64,000 bases of DNA from Megascapheus bottae (Eukaryota; Chordata; Mammalia; Rodentia; Geomyidae). The stretch spans positions 4,109,001-4,173,000 of the forward strand of contig JANJXV010000014.1 of NCBI GenBank assembly GCA_024803745.1. Direction: 5' to 3'. A program made the translations under genes and the position numbers. Under the pieces are notes generated by a model that was not told where the DNA came from, did not search any database, and was given only the letters and a program-made list of their open reading frames with translations. This document shows positions 1-12,767 of this stretch, one piece after another (the stretch's first letter is position 1; each line of letters opens with the position of its first letter).

Positions 1-1009
1 AATCAAACTGTGACTACAGGAAATAAACCAGATGGGAAAAAAACAACCAAAAACAAAATAAATAACTAAAAACAGTGTATGAGGAACATCAGATATTTTT
101 AATTTACCTGAAGTTTAATACATGAAAGAAAAGTTGTCCCACATGCAGTATAACTGGTATATATAATATTGGCACTTACATAGACAAGAAAACATAATTA
201 TTTCAATCTTGAGCCTAACTTCATATTAAGTATAAAAATAAAATATATCTTAAAATATAATCTTATAAATATATATTCTTATATAATCTTATAAATATAT
301 AATGTTATAAAATATAATCTTAAAAATATTTTCTGAAGGAAAGTTATACCAAACAGCAGCAATTATATATTCTTTCAGAAAATGGTATCACTCACAGCAT
401 CTACCCATGAGCGTGGTATATGTTCTTGTCTATGTTCACTGCTACATTCTTGGTAGTTCAACATTTTAAAGTGATCTGTCCACTTCATATTGAAGTCCAT
501 CATCATTCATTATAATTTTCTATTTTTTGTATTCTATAAACATAACATAGGCACTAACCATACTAATGGCTTTAAATAGGCCTTTAAAAATATTCCTTAT
601 GCAAACAGACTGGAGTTTGGTATAAATCAAGGTCATAATAACTAGAAAAGAGGAGCATATACATATTTCTTTGACTTCCCCGGTCTTAAATATTAAGATA
701 ACTTTTACTAGTTAAACATGATCAACAATAATGATATCTGTTGAAAGGAATTCAAAGAAAAAGGCTAACCTGTGAACAATTGGAGTTAAGCACACTTTAG
801 TCAGTAAGGCAAATTCTATAAAAATGCAAAATATTTTTATGACTATATCTCAACCTATTCAGAATTCTTGAAAAAGTTTATGTTGTAAAAACATAACGAC
901 GAAAGGTAGATCTACCTTGCAACAAAAGTAAGGCCCCGGAACTGTGGACAGAAAGGAAGAGAAATTCCCTTGCTTTACGATGCATTAGTGTTTTTCAAAA
1001 GATTTTTGG
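1..1009. other. AT-rich intergenic DNA, nothing recognised
   Basis: AT-rich sequence with short alternating TA/ATAA runs around 230-330. I see no exon, no SINE and no clear LINE fragment. In human, the GNGT1 gene lies on this side of TFPI2, but none of its coding exons is visible on either strand. Confidence 0.5.
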
Positions 1010-1228
1010 AAGCCAGATGCTGGTGGCTCATGCCTGTAATCCTAGCTACTCAGGAGGCTGAAATCTGAGGATCTCTGTTCAAAGTCTGTGAGACTCTTAT
1101 CTCCAATTAATAACCAGAAAACCAGAACAGGTACTGTGGCTCAAGTGGTAGAGCACTAGCCTTGAGCTGAAGAGCACAGGGATAGTGTCCAGGCCCAGAC
1201 TTTAAGTCCCATAACGGACAAAAAAAAG
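1010..1228 (+). mobile_element. B1-ID composite SINE
   Basis: The left half matches the 7SL-derived B1/Alu core (GCCTGTAATCCTAGCTACTC). The right half is the ID-like tRNA unit (CTCAAGTGGTAGAGCACTAG). The copy ends in an A-rich tail near 1220. It appears full length, with some divergence. Confidence 0.85.
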
Positions 1229-1799
1229 ATTTGGGGAAGATAAAACTATGTAGAGTGGGTTAGATTACTCTTCATCTCTTTTCAAAATTTCCATTAAGTT
1301 TCTGATAATTTATTTTCAAATTAAAATGAGCTACTCTAATATTCACGGGATGCCTGTTTTCTGTTCATTTTACCATAGTAAATAAGTAAGGATACTGAAT
1401 AAATAAAATATTCAAGTTCTGAAAGGTTAAGTTAGGGAGAAATTATTGAAGCTATTGTCTAAAATCAATGGTTTTATTCAATGGAATAATCAGTTTGTTT
1501 GAAATAGAAATATTGCCAGTGCACTCTAAATTGTATTTTATTTATTAACATTCTTTTTGATAGGATTATTCAGAAACAAATCCACTGGATTATGTACACC
1601 AAAGATGAAATTATTATGATTGTAAAGTTATTTTATACTATTCTTTATATAATATGCTAATGTTCTACTTGGGACAATAGAAGTGCAGCAGCTAACATTT
1701 TGTTCATTCACCTAGAAAATATGTGCTGTGTTTATTATCTGCCAGCAATGTTTCTAGATATTTTATGGGAGAGTTAGAGAAACAAAAATAGATGAAGGT

Positions 1800-1964
1800 G
1801 GGCCGGGAGTTTGGCCTAGTGGTGGAGTGCTTGCCTGGCATGCACAAAGACCAGGATATGATTTCCTGGTAGCACAGACATAGAAAACAGCCAGAAGTGG
1901 TGCTGAAGCTCAAGTGGTAGAGCTCTAGCCTTGAGAAAGTCCAAGGGCTGACAAAAAAAAAATG
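1800..1964 (+). mobile_element. ID-dimer SINE
   Basis: Two ID-like units in tandem: a left unit with the A-box-like TAGTGGTGGAGTGC, and a right unit beginning CTCAAGTGGTAGAGC. The right unit is shortened, running from AAGTCCAAGG straight to the tail and so lacking the GCCCTGAGTTCAAG part. It ends in an A tail. The flanks AGATGAA and GGATGAA look like a degraded target duplication. Confidence 0.85.
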
Positions 1965-2399
1965 GATGAAAGAAATACCTCTAGGAACTTACATTCTACT
2001 AGGGGAGATAGTGATAATATAGAAATGCAACATATCATATTTAAGTAGAATAATAACAGGAAAAAATAAATTAGAAAAGGAGTAAAAAGAGGAAGTGTTA
2101 AAAAAACGTTTTAATTATAAACACAGGTGTCAGAAACATGGTCTACTGGAGTCTGAAGGACTTTATGTGAAAGGGACAATCAGGACAAATAAAACAGTGA
2201 AGAGCACAAAGCACTAGACTCTGAAACACCAGTAGAGAGAAGTGATGAAGCAAACCAGTAAGATTGAGCTTCTGGTCCTAAGGATTAAATGGTGATATGA
2301 GTTTACAAGATTTTGAGCATTGATTATCGGTCTCTGGAGAACACTGTCTCGCAATGTCTCTCTGCATAGCTTCTCTTTCTTTTTTTCTACTTTGCTGAT

Positions 2400-2601
2400 A
2401 AAATTTATTTATTCATTTATTTAGCTAGTTAGCTAGTCCTGGGGCTTGAACTCAGGTTCTGAGTGCTATCCTTGGCTTTCTCAAGGCTAGAGCTCTACCA
2501 CTTGTGCCTCAGGACCACTTCCGGCTTTTTCTATGTATGTGGCACGTAGGAATTGAATCAGTAGGCAAGCATTCTACCACTAAGCCAAACTCCCAGCTCT
2601 G
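2400..2601 (-). mobile_element. ID-dimer SINE, antisense
   Basis: Reverse complement of the ID dimer. It runs from a T/A-rich tail at about 2400-2435 to CCAAACTCCCAGC at the right end. It is moderately diverged. Confidence 0.8.
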
Positions 2602-2731
2602 ATAAAATGTATTTATTCTGTAAATACATACTGATTAATCTTCTGAGGCCAAAGAATTCTGGGGGTTAGTTGTGGTATCTCTATGAACTTAGTTCTTAAG
2701 TAAGAAAAGAGCACAAGAAAATGACAAGATA

Positions 2732-2915
2732 AGGGGCTGGGAGTGTAGCTTAAGGATAAAGTGCTTACCTACCATGCATGAAACTCTGGGTTTCATTACT
2801 CGATACCACATAAAAAGAAAACGCCAGAAGTGGTTCAAGTGGTAGAGTGCCACCTTGGACAAAAGAAGCTCAGGAACTGTACCCAGGCCCTGAGTTGAAG
2901 CTCCAGGATTGGAAG
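2732..2915 (+). mobile_element. ID-dimer SINE leading into a GGAA microsatellite
   Basis: A diverged ID dimer from GGGGCTGGGAGTGTAGCTTA to CTCCAGGATTGG. Its A-rich tail is replaced by the adjoining GGAA repeat, which suggests that the tail seeded the microsatellite. Confidence 0.8.
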
Positions 2916-3226
2916 GAGGAAAGAAGGAAGGAAGGAAGGAAGGAAGGAAGGAAGGAAGGAAGGAAGGAAGGAAGGAAGGAAGGAAGGAAGGAAGGAGAGA
3001 GACAGAGAGGGAGGGAGGGGGGAGGAAAGGAGGGAAAGAGAGAAGGGGGGAAGGAAGGGAAAGAAAGAGGAAGGGAGGAAGGAAAGAAAATGAGGGGGAG
3101 GGAGGGAGGAAAGAGAGAGAAAGTGATAGGAAGAAATTAATACAAGACTCAGTGAGTGGAGGAGTCAGATGAAAGGGAGAGAGAAGGGGTGAAGGGAGAG
3201 AGAGGAGGAGAAGGAGGGAGGGAGGA

Positions 3227-3265
<39 letters not shown>

Positions 3266-3400
3266 GGAAGAGCTTAATACAGGATTCAGTCAGTGAGTAG
3301 ATGGGTCAGGTGAAAAAGAGATGGAAGGGGGTGAAGAGAGAGGGGGGGAAAGATTAGTACAGGACTCAGTCAGTGAGTAGATGGGTCAGATAGAATTTCC
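2912..3400 (+). repeat. GGAA/GA/GACA simple repeats with a tandem minisatellite
   Basis: About 20 GGAA units (2912-2995), then imperfect GA-rich DNA, then a GACA run (3229-3267). Woven into it are three imperfect copies of a longer unit containing TAATACAGGACTCAGTCAGT, near 3137, 3272 and 3354. Open frames across this block only encode Lys-Glu-Gly repeats and are not genes. Confidence 0.85.
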
Positions 3401-4590
3401 CAAACCCTGGTGAGGAACAAAATGAGAATATCTTGAAGGGTTGTAACTTCATTTTGAAGTAGTAGGGTTATTATAATATGGTAGGTTTAGTGTGATCTAA
3501 TACATAAAACATATTCTGCTCTGTCATAATTTTGTGTGAGACCAAGGTAGAAACAGAAAGTTTTCATGTACAAACTCAGTATAAGGAATTATGTGATAGT
3601 CCCTTAACACTTGATATATTTGAACTATACTGATTGCTTTCCAGAGCTGTATAATATGTGAACAAATTAAAAACATGATTTAGGTAGAATTGACAGAACT
3701 ATTAATGGGTTGGACAATGATGAGATAGGACATGTTAAGAATTACTCAGTTGCCCCTGAGACCTTTTGTAGAAATGTCATTTACAGGGGGGTGGGGGGAA
3801 GATGGGGGATACAGACCAAGACTTTGGCTTAAAACCTACAATATTTGAAGTGTCTGTTAGATACCCAAGTAGAGATATTAAATAGATATTAATGTTCAGA
3901 ATTATGAGGGGAGATTGAGGCCACACAAAATTGTATGTATAGGTGTGAGCATCTACAGGTGTAATATGTGTAGTTTTAATTAGTTGGAACCCCATGAAAT
4001 GATACAGTTACAGAAGAGGTTTAAGTGTTGAGTCATCCTATCTTTAATCCGTTGCCTAGAGGAGAAGGACAGATTGGTTGAGAAGGAGCAGTAACCAGGC
4101 AAGGGAAAAGCAAAAAAAGGCAGAAGAATGTGGTAGCATGGAGACCAAGAGCAAATATTTCCAGAATGAGAATCTGAGCTGTCAAACATGTGGTCTTGGG
4201 TGACCTTTGTGAAAGCTGTTTTGGGTGTTAAGTGTACTGGAGAGCCTGAAAATGTGGCTCCATAATGACTATCCTTGACCAAAGCATACCCCATTCTGTC
4301 TCGCTCTTGAAGTTCCATTGGAAGGGAGTGTGGAGAGAAAACTGGAGTTGAAAAGGATGGTGGATAGTGAAGGCAGATGGTGAAGGTAACATGAAAAGTT
4401 TTCCAGAGGAAAAAGAAATCAAGTACTGAACTGGAGTTGTATAGGAACAGGGCCTGGAGTTATATATGATCTCTAAATCTGGGCGGAAACAGAGACATGG
4501 GGCATCCTGTGTGGGACCTATTAAATTTTAGACATGAGCACTAGAGGGGAGAATAGCAGAAAAGTTGATTTTTGTAAGAATAAATGTGTA
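3401..4590. other. Intergenic, nothing recognised
   Basis: Apparently unique sequence. Short antisense open frames at about 3.8-4.4 kb lack recognisable domains and convincing splice context. Confidence 0.4.
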
Positions 4591-4689
4591 GGGAAATGGG
4601 GACAAAAACATGAGAAGGGGCATTAATGTGTGTGAAGTAATGCTCCTTCCATCTAGCAAATATAACTGTAACCCCTCTATTAATTACAA

Positions 4690-4720
<31 letters not shown>

Positions 4721-4729
4721 AGAAAAAAA
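4591..4729 (+). mobile_element. L1 3' end, heavily 5'-truncated
   Basis: Matches the last 140 bases of the L1 3' UTR seen complete at 20.6-20.8 kb and 45.9-46.1 kb. It ends in ATTACAATAAAAATAAATAA, a poly(A) signal with an AAAT-type tail. No coding sequence remains. Confidence 0.8.
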
Positions 4730-5489
4730 GAATAAGCATGTGAAGACCTAATAGGTCAAGAGGAAAAAAGGGCCTAGAGTAGTAGTAGTTGATGGGTTAG
4801 TCTCTGGGCCAGAATATTACTTCTATTGTTAGGGTACATGGTAAGAGTGATTTAGTCATTAGGAATAGCTCACATGTTCCTGGCTGGTTGAGTATATATA
4901 ACCAACCCAATGTGTTCAACTCTCTTCTAATACAGTTTTTACTTCAACTCAGGTTTTTCCCTCAGCTAGTAGTCAATAAAACAAAATGTAGTGACAGTAT
5001 TTAGAGTTAGTTTTCCTTTCTAATCTGTAACTAGTGCCTTCTGCCATCACCAAATGGCAAGTTATCCCTCTTGTGTGATTTAAAGTGCAAATATATTTTC
5101 TATAAAGGTGCAAAACACAAATAATTGGGAGAAGTATGGTACTTTGGCAATTAATATAGTAATATAATATGCCTGTATTATTAATACTTTTATTTATTTC
5201 TTTGCCTGTAATATTAATTTTTTTGCAAGGAAAGATACCTTTCTATTTGAGAGGTCGAGGTCTATTACTCCATGCTAAATATAACCCTGAAAATGAGGAC
5301 TTTGCCGATTAGCTCTTTGAATCCTCTAATCTGATTATCAGTTTTAGCAGATGTTCTTTGAGAGCCTTATGGTGATGTATTTACACTGTAGCTGTCTATT
5401 TGCTCTTGAATGGATTGTGAGCTTCACGGTAGGGTAAAAAAGAAATCCAAGATAGAGCTAGCCAGGTACTGACCAGGGTCATGAACATA

Positions 5490-5770
5490 GACCATACAAA
5501 TTGTGTATCCCTAATCCTAAAATCCTACATCCAAAATGCTCCAAAATCTGAAACTTTTAAAGCATTGACAGAATGCCCCCAAGTGGAAAATACCACAAAG
5601 TGACCTGTCACAGGCAAACAGAGGTGTACCAAACGCATTGTAGGTAATCATATACATTTTATACATATCAGCTATTTCATATGCATCTATGGTGTCTATA
5701 AAAACATAAAGAAATTTTGTGTTTAGACTTGAGTCCCATCTGCAAGATAATCTGATTTATTTGTATAGAG
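5490..5770 (+). mobile_element. Tigger-like DNA-transposon relic
   Basis: Contains AAAATGCTCCAAAATCTGAA and, further on, GTGTTTAGACTTGAGTCCCA. From memory this internal order is typical of non-autonomous Tigger-class (pogo/mariner) elements of mammals. A second, partial copy of the same right-hand portion lies in TFPI2 intron 3 near 15770. The exact family name is not assigned. Confidence 0.5.
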
Positions 5771-6235
5771 AATATTAGAAAATAAAACTACAAAATATGA
5801 AGTATGTCTTGTGGCAATCAAATTTTGATTATGATTGAGATCAGACGATCAGGGATTCAAACTGTCTTTACTGGCTGTGGGAAAGTCACATGTCTACTTA
5901 CATCTTTACCACCCTTACTGCAAAAGGAAAGAATGAGGTAACACTTAGATGAAAAATAAGGCACAATTAAAACTCTCAATAAACACCAGAGGTTCATTAG
6001 TTTTGTTATTGTTAAGCATGTTCTCACATGCTATAGAAAAGTTGTGGGAAAAAGTTATCATCTTTCATTCTTGACACACCACTCTCTAACACTGTGACAA
6101 TCAAGGCTAAAATTTAAAGTAAACAATGCTTCTGTGCTGATTGTGGACAGTCTTGGCTTAAATAGCCCAAAACTTGTCCCAGCATTCTGAGAGTAGTGTG
6201 CAATTAGAGAGGTGAAAGAACTGTCCATGAGTACA

Positions 6236-6325
6236 GAGGCTTGTAATCCCAGCACTAAGAAATCTAAGGCAGGAAGATCATGAATTTGAGGCCATATTAG
6301 AATTCACAATAAGTCAGTTATGTTT
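6236..6325 (+). mobile_element. Old B1 monomer fragment
   Basis: GCTTGTAATCCCAGCACTAA followed by AAGGCAGGAAGATCATGA is the core of a 7SL-derived B1 element. The 5' end and the tail are missing or degraded. Confidence 0.6.
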
Positions 6326-6729
6326 GCAAAGACAGGATTTTTTTTATCATTTGTCTTCCCTACTTTCTCCACTGTGATCCTAAACTTTATCTAAGCATTG
6401 TACTATGAACTCTATGTTGTAAGTCAGTTATAAAGTGCTAATCTTTCAACTTTGTTATGCTACTCATGGATTCCCTAATGTGTTTACCTTTGTATCCCAC
6501 ACACTAGTACAAAGTTTGGTACATTTAAAGCATTTGATCAGTTCTTTTTCAATAGGTGACTGGAAGAATGTTAGCAGATTAACATTTTATATGGCCATTA
6601 TTTCATTATCCACAGGAAGAATGCAACAATACAGGCCATAGAGTTCCAGTCTTAGTGTGGATCTGACATACACTCTGTGTCCAACAGAGGGAGCTTGAGA
6701 TAAATATTTCCCATGTGATACAACTTCCT

Positions 6730-7695
6730 TTTTTTTTTCTTCCATATATTTTTTATTGTAATTAATAGAAGGGTTACATTATATTCACCAGATAGAAGGT
6801 GCATTTCTTCACAAACAATGATACCCTTTCTCATGTCTTGGTCCCCATTTCCCTTCCCCCCACCCCTGGCCCTCAACTTGTTTTCCCCCCTTCCCTATCC
6901 TATTTCAAATAACCAAATAAGCATATATCCAATATACCAGATAACAAGGTGAAATACTGTAACAATATGAGAAAACCAAGGGACAGCAAAAGAGATGAGA
7001 GATAATATAGTACATTAAGGACAACAATCACTCATTATATGGCTTTTGTTTCTATATCCTGGAGGTCATTTCATTTAGTGTCATACTATATGGCCTTATG
7101 TATCTAGGTTTTGTTCTATTGTAAATCTTTGCTATGAGAGCCCAAGGTTTCTACTGATTATGACAAGTGAGGGAAACCATTGAGCCTATGTTCCTTTGAG
7201 TCTGGTTTACTTCACTTAATATGATTTTTTCCAAGTCTTTCTGTTTCCTTACAAATGGGGCAATATCATTCTTTCTCATGGCAGCATAGAATTCCATTGT
7301 GTATGAATACCACATCTTGTTGATCCAATCATCCACTGAGGGGCATCTGGGTTGGTTCCATATCTTTGCTATGCTAAATAGTGCTGCAACGAACATCATT
7401 GTGCTAGTGATTTAGTAGGCCCTTGTTTCTGGACGTTTGGTAAATGCCAAGGAGTGGAATTGCTGGGTCACAGGGGAGCTCTCTGTTTAGTCTTTTGAGG
7501 AACTGCCATACTGCTTTCTATAGTGGTTGAATGAGTTTGCACTCCCACCAACAGTGTAGTAGTTATCCCTCCTGGTCATATCCCTGCCAAAATCTGTTGT
7601 TATTAGATTTCTTGATCAAGGCCATTCTAACTGGAGTGAGGTAGAATCTTAATCTTAGTGTTGTTTTGATTTACATTTCTTTTATAGCCAGAGAT
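6730..7695 (-). mobile_element. 5'-truncated L1, antisense
   Basis: Reads 3' to 5' on this strand: poly(T), the 3' UTR (C-rich on this strand at 6855-6895), then the end of ORF2 (7151-7695 region, with [20 protein letters not shown] in the reverse frame). The flanks GTGATACAACTTCCT (6715-6729) and GTGACCCAACTTTCT (7696-7710) look like a decayed target duplication. It is very similar to the L1 at 10991. Confidence 0.9.
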
Positions 7696-7710
7696 GTGAC
7701 CCAACTTTCT

Positions 7711-10205
7711 GAAACCAACTAGTTGGTGAAAGCTACCTCAGCTTCTCCAAAACCCTCACAAATAATAAACCCTATTTCTGAGAATGGATTAACTGAATAT
7801 TTCTTAGCAGATATGAAGTTCTCTCCTTAGTGCCAGTTTGGTTCATTTCAAGTTTTATTTTGACAGGGATTAAACTAACAAGGAACCAGATCTTCTATTG
7901 GTTAAAGTGTTAACAATATAACCTCTAAAAATACTATTTTTATATCAGGTCTCCATAAATTACTGGGCTCAATTAATTCCCATTATTTACTCACTCACTG
8001 ATCAGGCATATCGCCTCTCTCTAATTTGTTTGATAGAGAAGAAACCCATTTACCTCAGTCTCTTCCATAAATTCTTGAGCATCTACCAATGCTTCTCAGA
8101 GAACAGAGCACTCTAAAGAAAGCCTGGAAAATCTAGAAGCTAGTATTATCATAATAATCTCAGATTCATTTGCCATGGAGCCAATGGGACTGTGAGAGAG
8201 ATGACAGGCCAAGATCTGCCATGTGCAGAGTTCGTCATGCATTATTGGAGCATTTAAGATTGTTTTAGACTTTTACTCTAACATATAGTAGAATGAACCC
8301 AGGATGGCATGTGTTAGAAAGAATACAGGACTGAGGGGGAAAAAAAACCCCAACAACCCATGGGGTTTTCATCTCAACTCTGCCAATGCTCATGTAAGTA
8401 GAAATGAATAGATATTTTATCATTCTGCATTAGTTTGTTTGAAATTTGAGAATTCTATAATTTATATTTTACTGAACATCAAACTATTCTGTTTGTTTGT
8501 CAAACTCACTGTAACTGTCACTTAGTATGGCAAGAAGAGCTCTATCTAGATGACAAATTTCCTGAGTACTTTTCCAGCCTTATCTTTTCTGTTGTCTAGA
8601 TACTCCTCCTCAGGCTTATTGCAACCTTTTGGCCTAGAAACTGGCTTAAGGAAATACAGAATCATAATCTTCCTTTGGGGCTACGTGGAAGTCATTTTGC
8701 TTCTCCCGGTTGATCCCCAGTATCATTTCAGAAATGGTAGAAGTCATTTCCAGGACATTTAGAGCCTTTTACTTTGGAAGTGTGCTTTTCATTTAGAGTC
8801 TTTCCTTTCTGCTAACATGGCTTAATAAGCACAATCTTCTAATTGTCCCTCTTCTTCAGTTCTTCCTCTTTCAGTGGTGATAGAGGTGTTAATGCATAGT
8901 TCATTTTGCATAAAAAAAGTAACATGGGTGTAGTTCTGTGAGCACTGGTTTCACTCTGTATTTGTAGACTCCCTGCAGAAATCCAAGAAGCCTGTTTTTG
9001 CTCCTCTCCTGATCCAAGTTCATGAATCATGATCTCTCAGAGTTGACTGAGTATTCTGCCTTAGCTGAACGTACTCTAAAGTTCATTACCTTAAAAGAAA
9101 CTACCCAAAAAAATGACATCTAACTGGTGTGACCTCTTCAACCAAGAAGAGCAGATGAGATCAAGATCACAGATTTTAGTATCACAAGGGCAGTTCACAT
9201 TGTCCTGTTTACTGATCTTAAAAAATGTACTCCACGTTTTTTAATAGAAGTCGGATAGAGAATGACATGGATGAATTCAGCTCTACTTCATAGATGTGTG
9301 AGTGATGGGGTTGAATCATGGAATAATTGGGAACTAAACATTTAATCCTTAACACATTCATTCTACAGTCTTGTGCAATAGTATTATTTTGTTGTTTGTT
9401 TATTTGTTTTGTTGTTTTGCTCTGGCCAGCAGAATGTAAGTAACTTGTCAAGGAAAAAGCAATAAAACCCAGATTTCCTCTGATTCCAAAAAATACTTCT
9501 TTCACACAAAATATGCATTTTCTCAAAGTGTCTGCCATGTCCCAAAAGCTTCATTCATCTTTTTGGGTGAGCAGAACATGACCAAAAGTGTTCATTAGCT
9601 GAAAACAAGAGAAAATGACAGTTGTCCGTGTTGAGTAACAACTTTGATTTACTATCAGCTCTTGAATTTCCTTTTACTGCATCTTTGGATATATTTAATT
9701 ATATTTGCAGTAAGGGAATAGGTAAGTGTGAAGTCAACTTTTCTCCCAATCATGATGCATGGGTAAAGGTTTCCCTCATTTCACAATATCTGGGAAGGTG
9801 TTGGAAGAGTCTGTTTCTCCTGTGAAGGTGTTAGTCCAAAACCACTGGCTTTTGTGCTGGAGAATTGACAATACCCCATCGCTCTCCAATTCTATATTCA
9901 CTAATGGAAACCAGTAAACTATGCATAACAAAGATCCCTCCCTCTTCTTGTCTCCTGTAGAGAGCTTTAAGTTAAATTTTTGCCTCTATAACTTTGATTG
10001 TTATACTTAACCATACCAGGTCATCAAAAGCTGACTCACTTCTGGAGCCCATTAGTCTACTGCTAAGGATAAGATTCTGTACTCTGACTTCAGAGTGGTT
10101 GGAAATGGACAGAAGACAGGTGATGTACAAAATATCTCAGAGTGTTGGCCCATTATATGACAGAGCCTTATACTTTTCAGATTTTTCCAGAAGCTTGGAA
10201 GAGAA
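7711..10205. other. Intergenic, nothing recognised
   Basis: About 2.5 kb of moderately AT-rich DNA without a clear repeat or exon. Several open frames of 60-110 codons occur on both strands, but none shows a domain, a family resemblance or splice context that would support a gene. Confidence 0.4.
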
Positions 10206-10249
10206 CTTGAATTTTTTTTGCCAGTCCTGGGGCTTGAACTCAGGGCCTG
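10206..10249 (-). mobile_element. ID SINE fragment, antisense
   Basis: Poly(T) followed by GCCAGTCCTGGGGCTTGAAC is the 3' end of an ID dimer in reverse. Only about 44 bases are recognisable before unrelated sequence starts. Confidence 0.6.
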
Positions 10250-10906
10250 GACTTTTTGGAAGAAAACTTGAATCAACTCCCTTGCATGACCTCCATTGGG
10301 GCAGTTGGATAAAAACAGAATAATCACTCACTAGACAATGTCAAGCAAAACAAGAGGAAATGGAGAGGAAAGAATATACATTCATTGAGAGAGCTATTTC
10401 AACTATCCTCCAAAATATTTGAATAATTTTTTCAGATATTTTTGTTAAACAAAAAGCTAGTCACAGGGTAATGCGTCAAAAGAGAAACAAACTGTAATAG
10501 ATCCACGTACATTAGTAAATATGTGAGAAAGAACTAGTCTCAAAGCCTAAGGCCTCACCCCAGGGCATGTCTCTGGAGTTGTACATGACATCTTGAAAAT
10601 TACAGTGGTTGTTGTCATACATGAGTGGTGATGGAGGGTTAGTCAGTGTGACAATTTTAGAAACTGTGTGGCAGGTCCTAATATTTCTAAGTTTTTTCCC
10701 CAAAGGTAATACAAATTTCACATAGATTAGGAAGTGAGTTTTTCCTCTTTTACTCTCTTTATACAAAGGAGTTGCCATTTAACAATGCATCATGATCCAT
10801 CCATAGTCATAAAATCAAAATGAGAGATTTGTGATATATAAGCAAAACCAGGATATTTATAATATATTGGACAAAAATTATATAAATATAAGTGAATCAA
10901 AAAAAG

Positions 10907-10990
10907 AATATAATTCTAGCTACTTAGGAGGCTTAGATCTGAGGATTTCAGTTCAAAGCTAGTTGGGAGAGAAAAGTTGGTGACATTCTT
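10907..10990 (+). mobile_element. B1-ID SINE, left part, split by an L1
   Basis: The B1 half (CTAGCTACTTAGGAGGCTTA) stops at AAGTTGGTGACATTCTT. The other part of the same SINE resumes at 12751-12767 with AAGTTGGTGAAATTCTT. The repeated 17 bases are the target duplication of the L1 between them. Confidence 0.85.
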
Positions 10991-12750
10991 TTTTATCATA
11001 TATTTTTTATTGTAATTAATAGAAGGGTTACATTATATTCACCAGATAGAAGGTGCATTATTTCACATACATTGATACCCTTTCTCATGTCTTGGTCCCC
11101 ATTTCCCACCCCCCCACCCCCACCCCTCATCTTGATTTCCCCCCTTCCCTATCCAATTTCAAATAACCAAATATGCATTTATCCAATATATCAGATAATA
11201 AAATGAAATACTGTAACAATGTGAGATAATCAAGGAACAGCAAAAGAGATGAGAGATAACATAGTACATTAAGGACAACAATCACTCATTATATGGCTTT
11301 TGTTTTTATATGCTAGAGGTCCTTTCATTTAGCGTCATACTGTATGGCCTTATGTATCTAGGTTTTGCTCTATTGCAAATCTCTGCTAGGAGAGCCCAAG
11401 GTTTCTACTGATTATGACAAATGAGGGAAGCCATTGAGCCTATGTTCCTTTGAGTCTGGTTTACTTCACTTAATATGATTTTTTCCAAGTCTTTCTGTTT
11501 CCTTACAAATGGGGCAATATCATTCTTTCTCATGGCAGCATAGAATTCCATTGTGTATGAATACCACATCTTGTTGATCCAATCATCCACTGAGGGGCAT
11601 CTGGGTTGGTTCCATATCTTTGCTATGCTAAATAGTGCTGCAATGAACATCATTGTGCTAGTGATTTAGTAGGCCCTTGTTTCTGGACGTTTGGTAAATG
11701 CCAAGGAGTGGAATTGCTGGGTCACAGGGGAGCTCTCTGTTTAGTCTTTTGAGGAACTGCCATACTGCTTTCTATAGTGGTTGAATGAGTTTGCACTCCC
11801 ACCAACAGTGTAGTAGTTATCCCTCCTGGTCATATCCCTGCCAAAATCTGTTGTTATTAGATTTCTTGATCAAGGCCATTCTAACTGGAGTGAGGTGGAA
11901 TCTTAATCTTAGTGTTGTTTTGATTTACATTTCTTTTATAGCCAGAGATGTCGAGCATTTCTTCATGTGTCTATGGGCCATTTTTGTTTCTTCTTCAGAG
12001 ACGACTGTCTTTAAGTCTTTGGCCCATCTTTTTTTTTCATAAATTTTTATTGTAATTATTAGAAGGGTTACATCATATTCGCCAGATGGAAGGTGCATTA
12101 CTTCACATACATTGCTACCCTTTCTCATGTCTTGGTTCCCATTTCCCTCCCCCCCACCTCCACCCCTCATCTTGTTTTCCCCCCTTCCCTATCCAATTTC
12201 AAATAACCAAATACGCATATATCCAATATATCAGATAACAAAATGAAATACTGTAACAATATGAGATAACCTAGGGACAGCAAAAGAGATGAGCGATAAC
12301 GTAGTACATTAAGGACAACAGTCATTCATTATATGGCATTTGTTTCCTTATCCTGGAGTTCCTTACATTTAGTGTCGTGCTATTTTCTTTGGCCCATCTT
12401 TTAATGGGATGGTTGTTACTTTGGAGGTTAGTTTTGGAGTGATTCAATTTTTTGTGCTGTTAATATATTTTGGATATGAGGCCTTTGTCTGTTGTATGGT
12501 TAGTGAAGATCTTCTCCCGTTCTGTAGGCTTCCTATTTAATTTACTAGCTATGTCCTTTGCTCTACAGAAGCTCTGCAGTTTAATGCAGTCCCACTTATC
12601 CAGCCTTTCTCTGATTTGTTGTGTTTCTTGGTCCTAGGAGGCCTAGTGTGTCTCTTATTCCTTCTTGTAAAGTTTTCAGTGTGTCAGCTTTTACCTTGAG
12701 GTCTTTGATCCATTTGGAGTTCATTCTAGTGCAGGGTGACAGAAAAGGAT
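10991..12750 (-). mobile_element. 5'-truncated L1, antisense, itself split by a second L1
   Basis: An antisense L1 covering the 3' UTR and the last part of ORF2 (10991-12032 and 12403-12750). It inserted into a SINE and made a 17-bp duplication (10974-10990 and 12751-12767, one mismatch). The ORF2 part carries frame breaks. The 3' 960 bases closely match the L1 at 6730. Confidence 0.92.
12033..12385 (-). mobile_element. Short L1 nested inside another L1
   Basis: About 350 bases of antisense L1 3' UTR with a poly(T) left end. It is flanked by perfect copies of TCTTTGGCCCATCTTTT at 12016-12032 and 12386-12402. The duplicated bases are host L1 ORF2 sequence, so this insertion is younger than its host. 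Confidence 0.93.
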
Positions 12751-12767
12751 AAGTTGGTGAAATTCTT

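Noticed and set aside
2847..3172. Repetitive Lys-Glu-Gly-Arg open frames
   Set aside because: Translation of a GGAA microsatellite and SINE tail; no gene context.
3229..3267. Regular short repeats as a CRISPR-like array
   Set aside because: Plain tetranucleotide microsatellites in a mammalian genome, without spacers.
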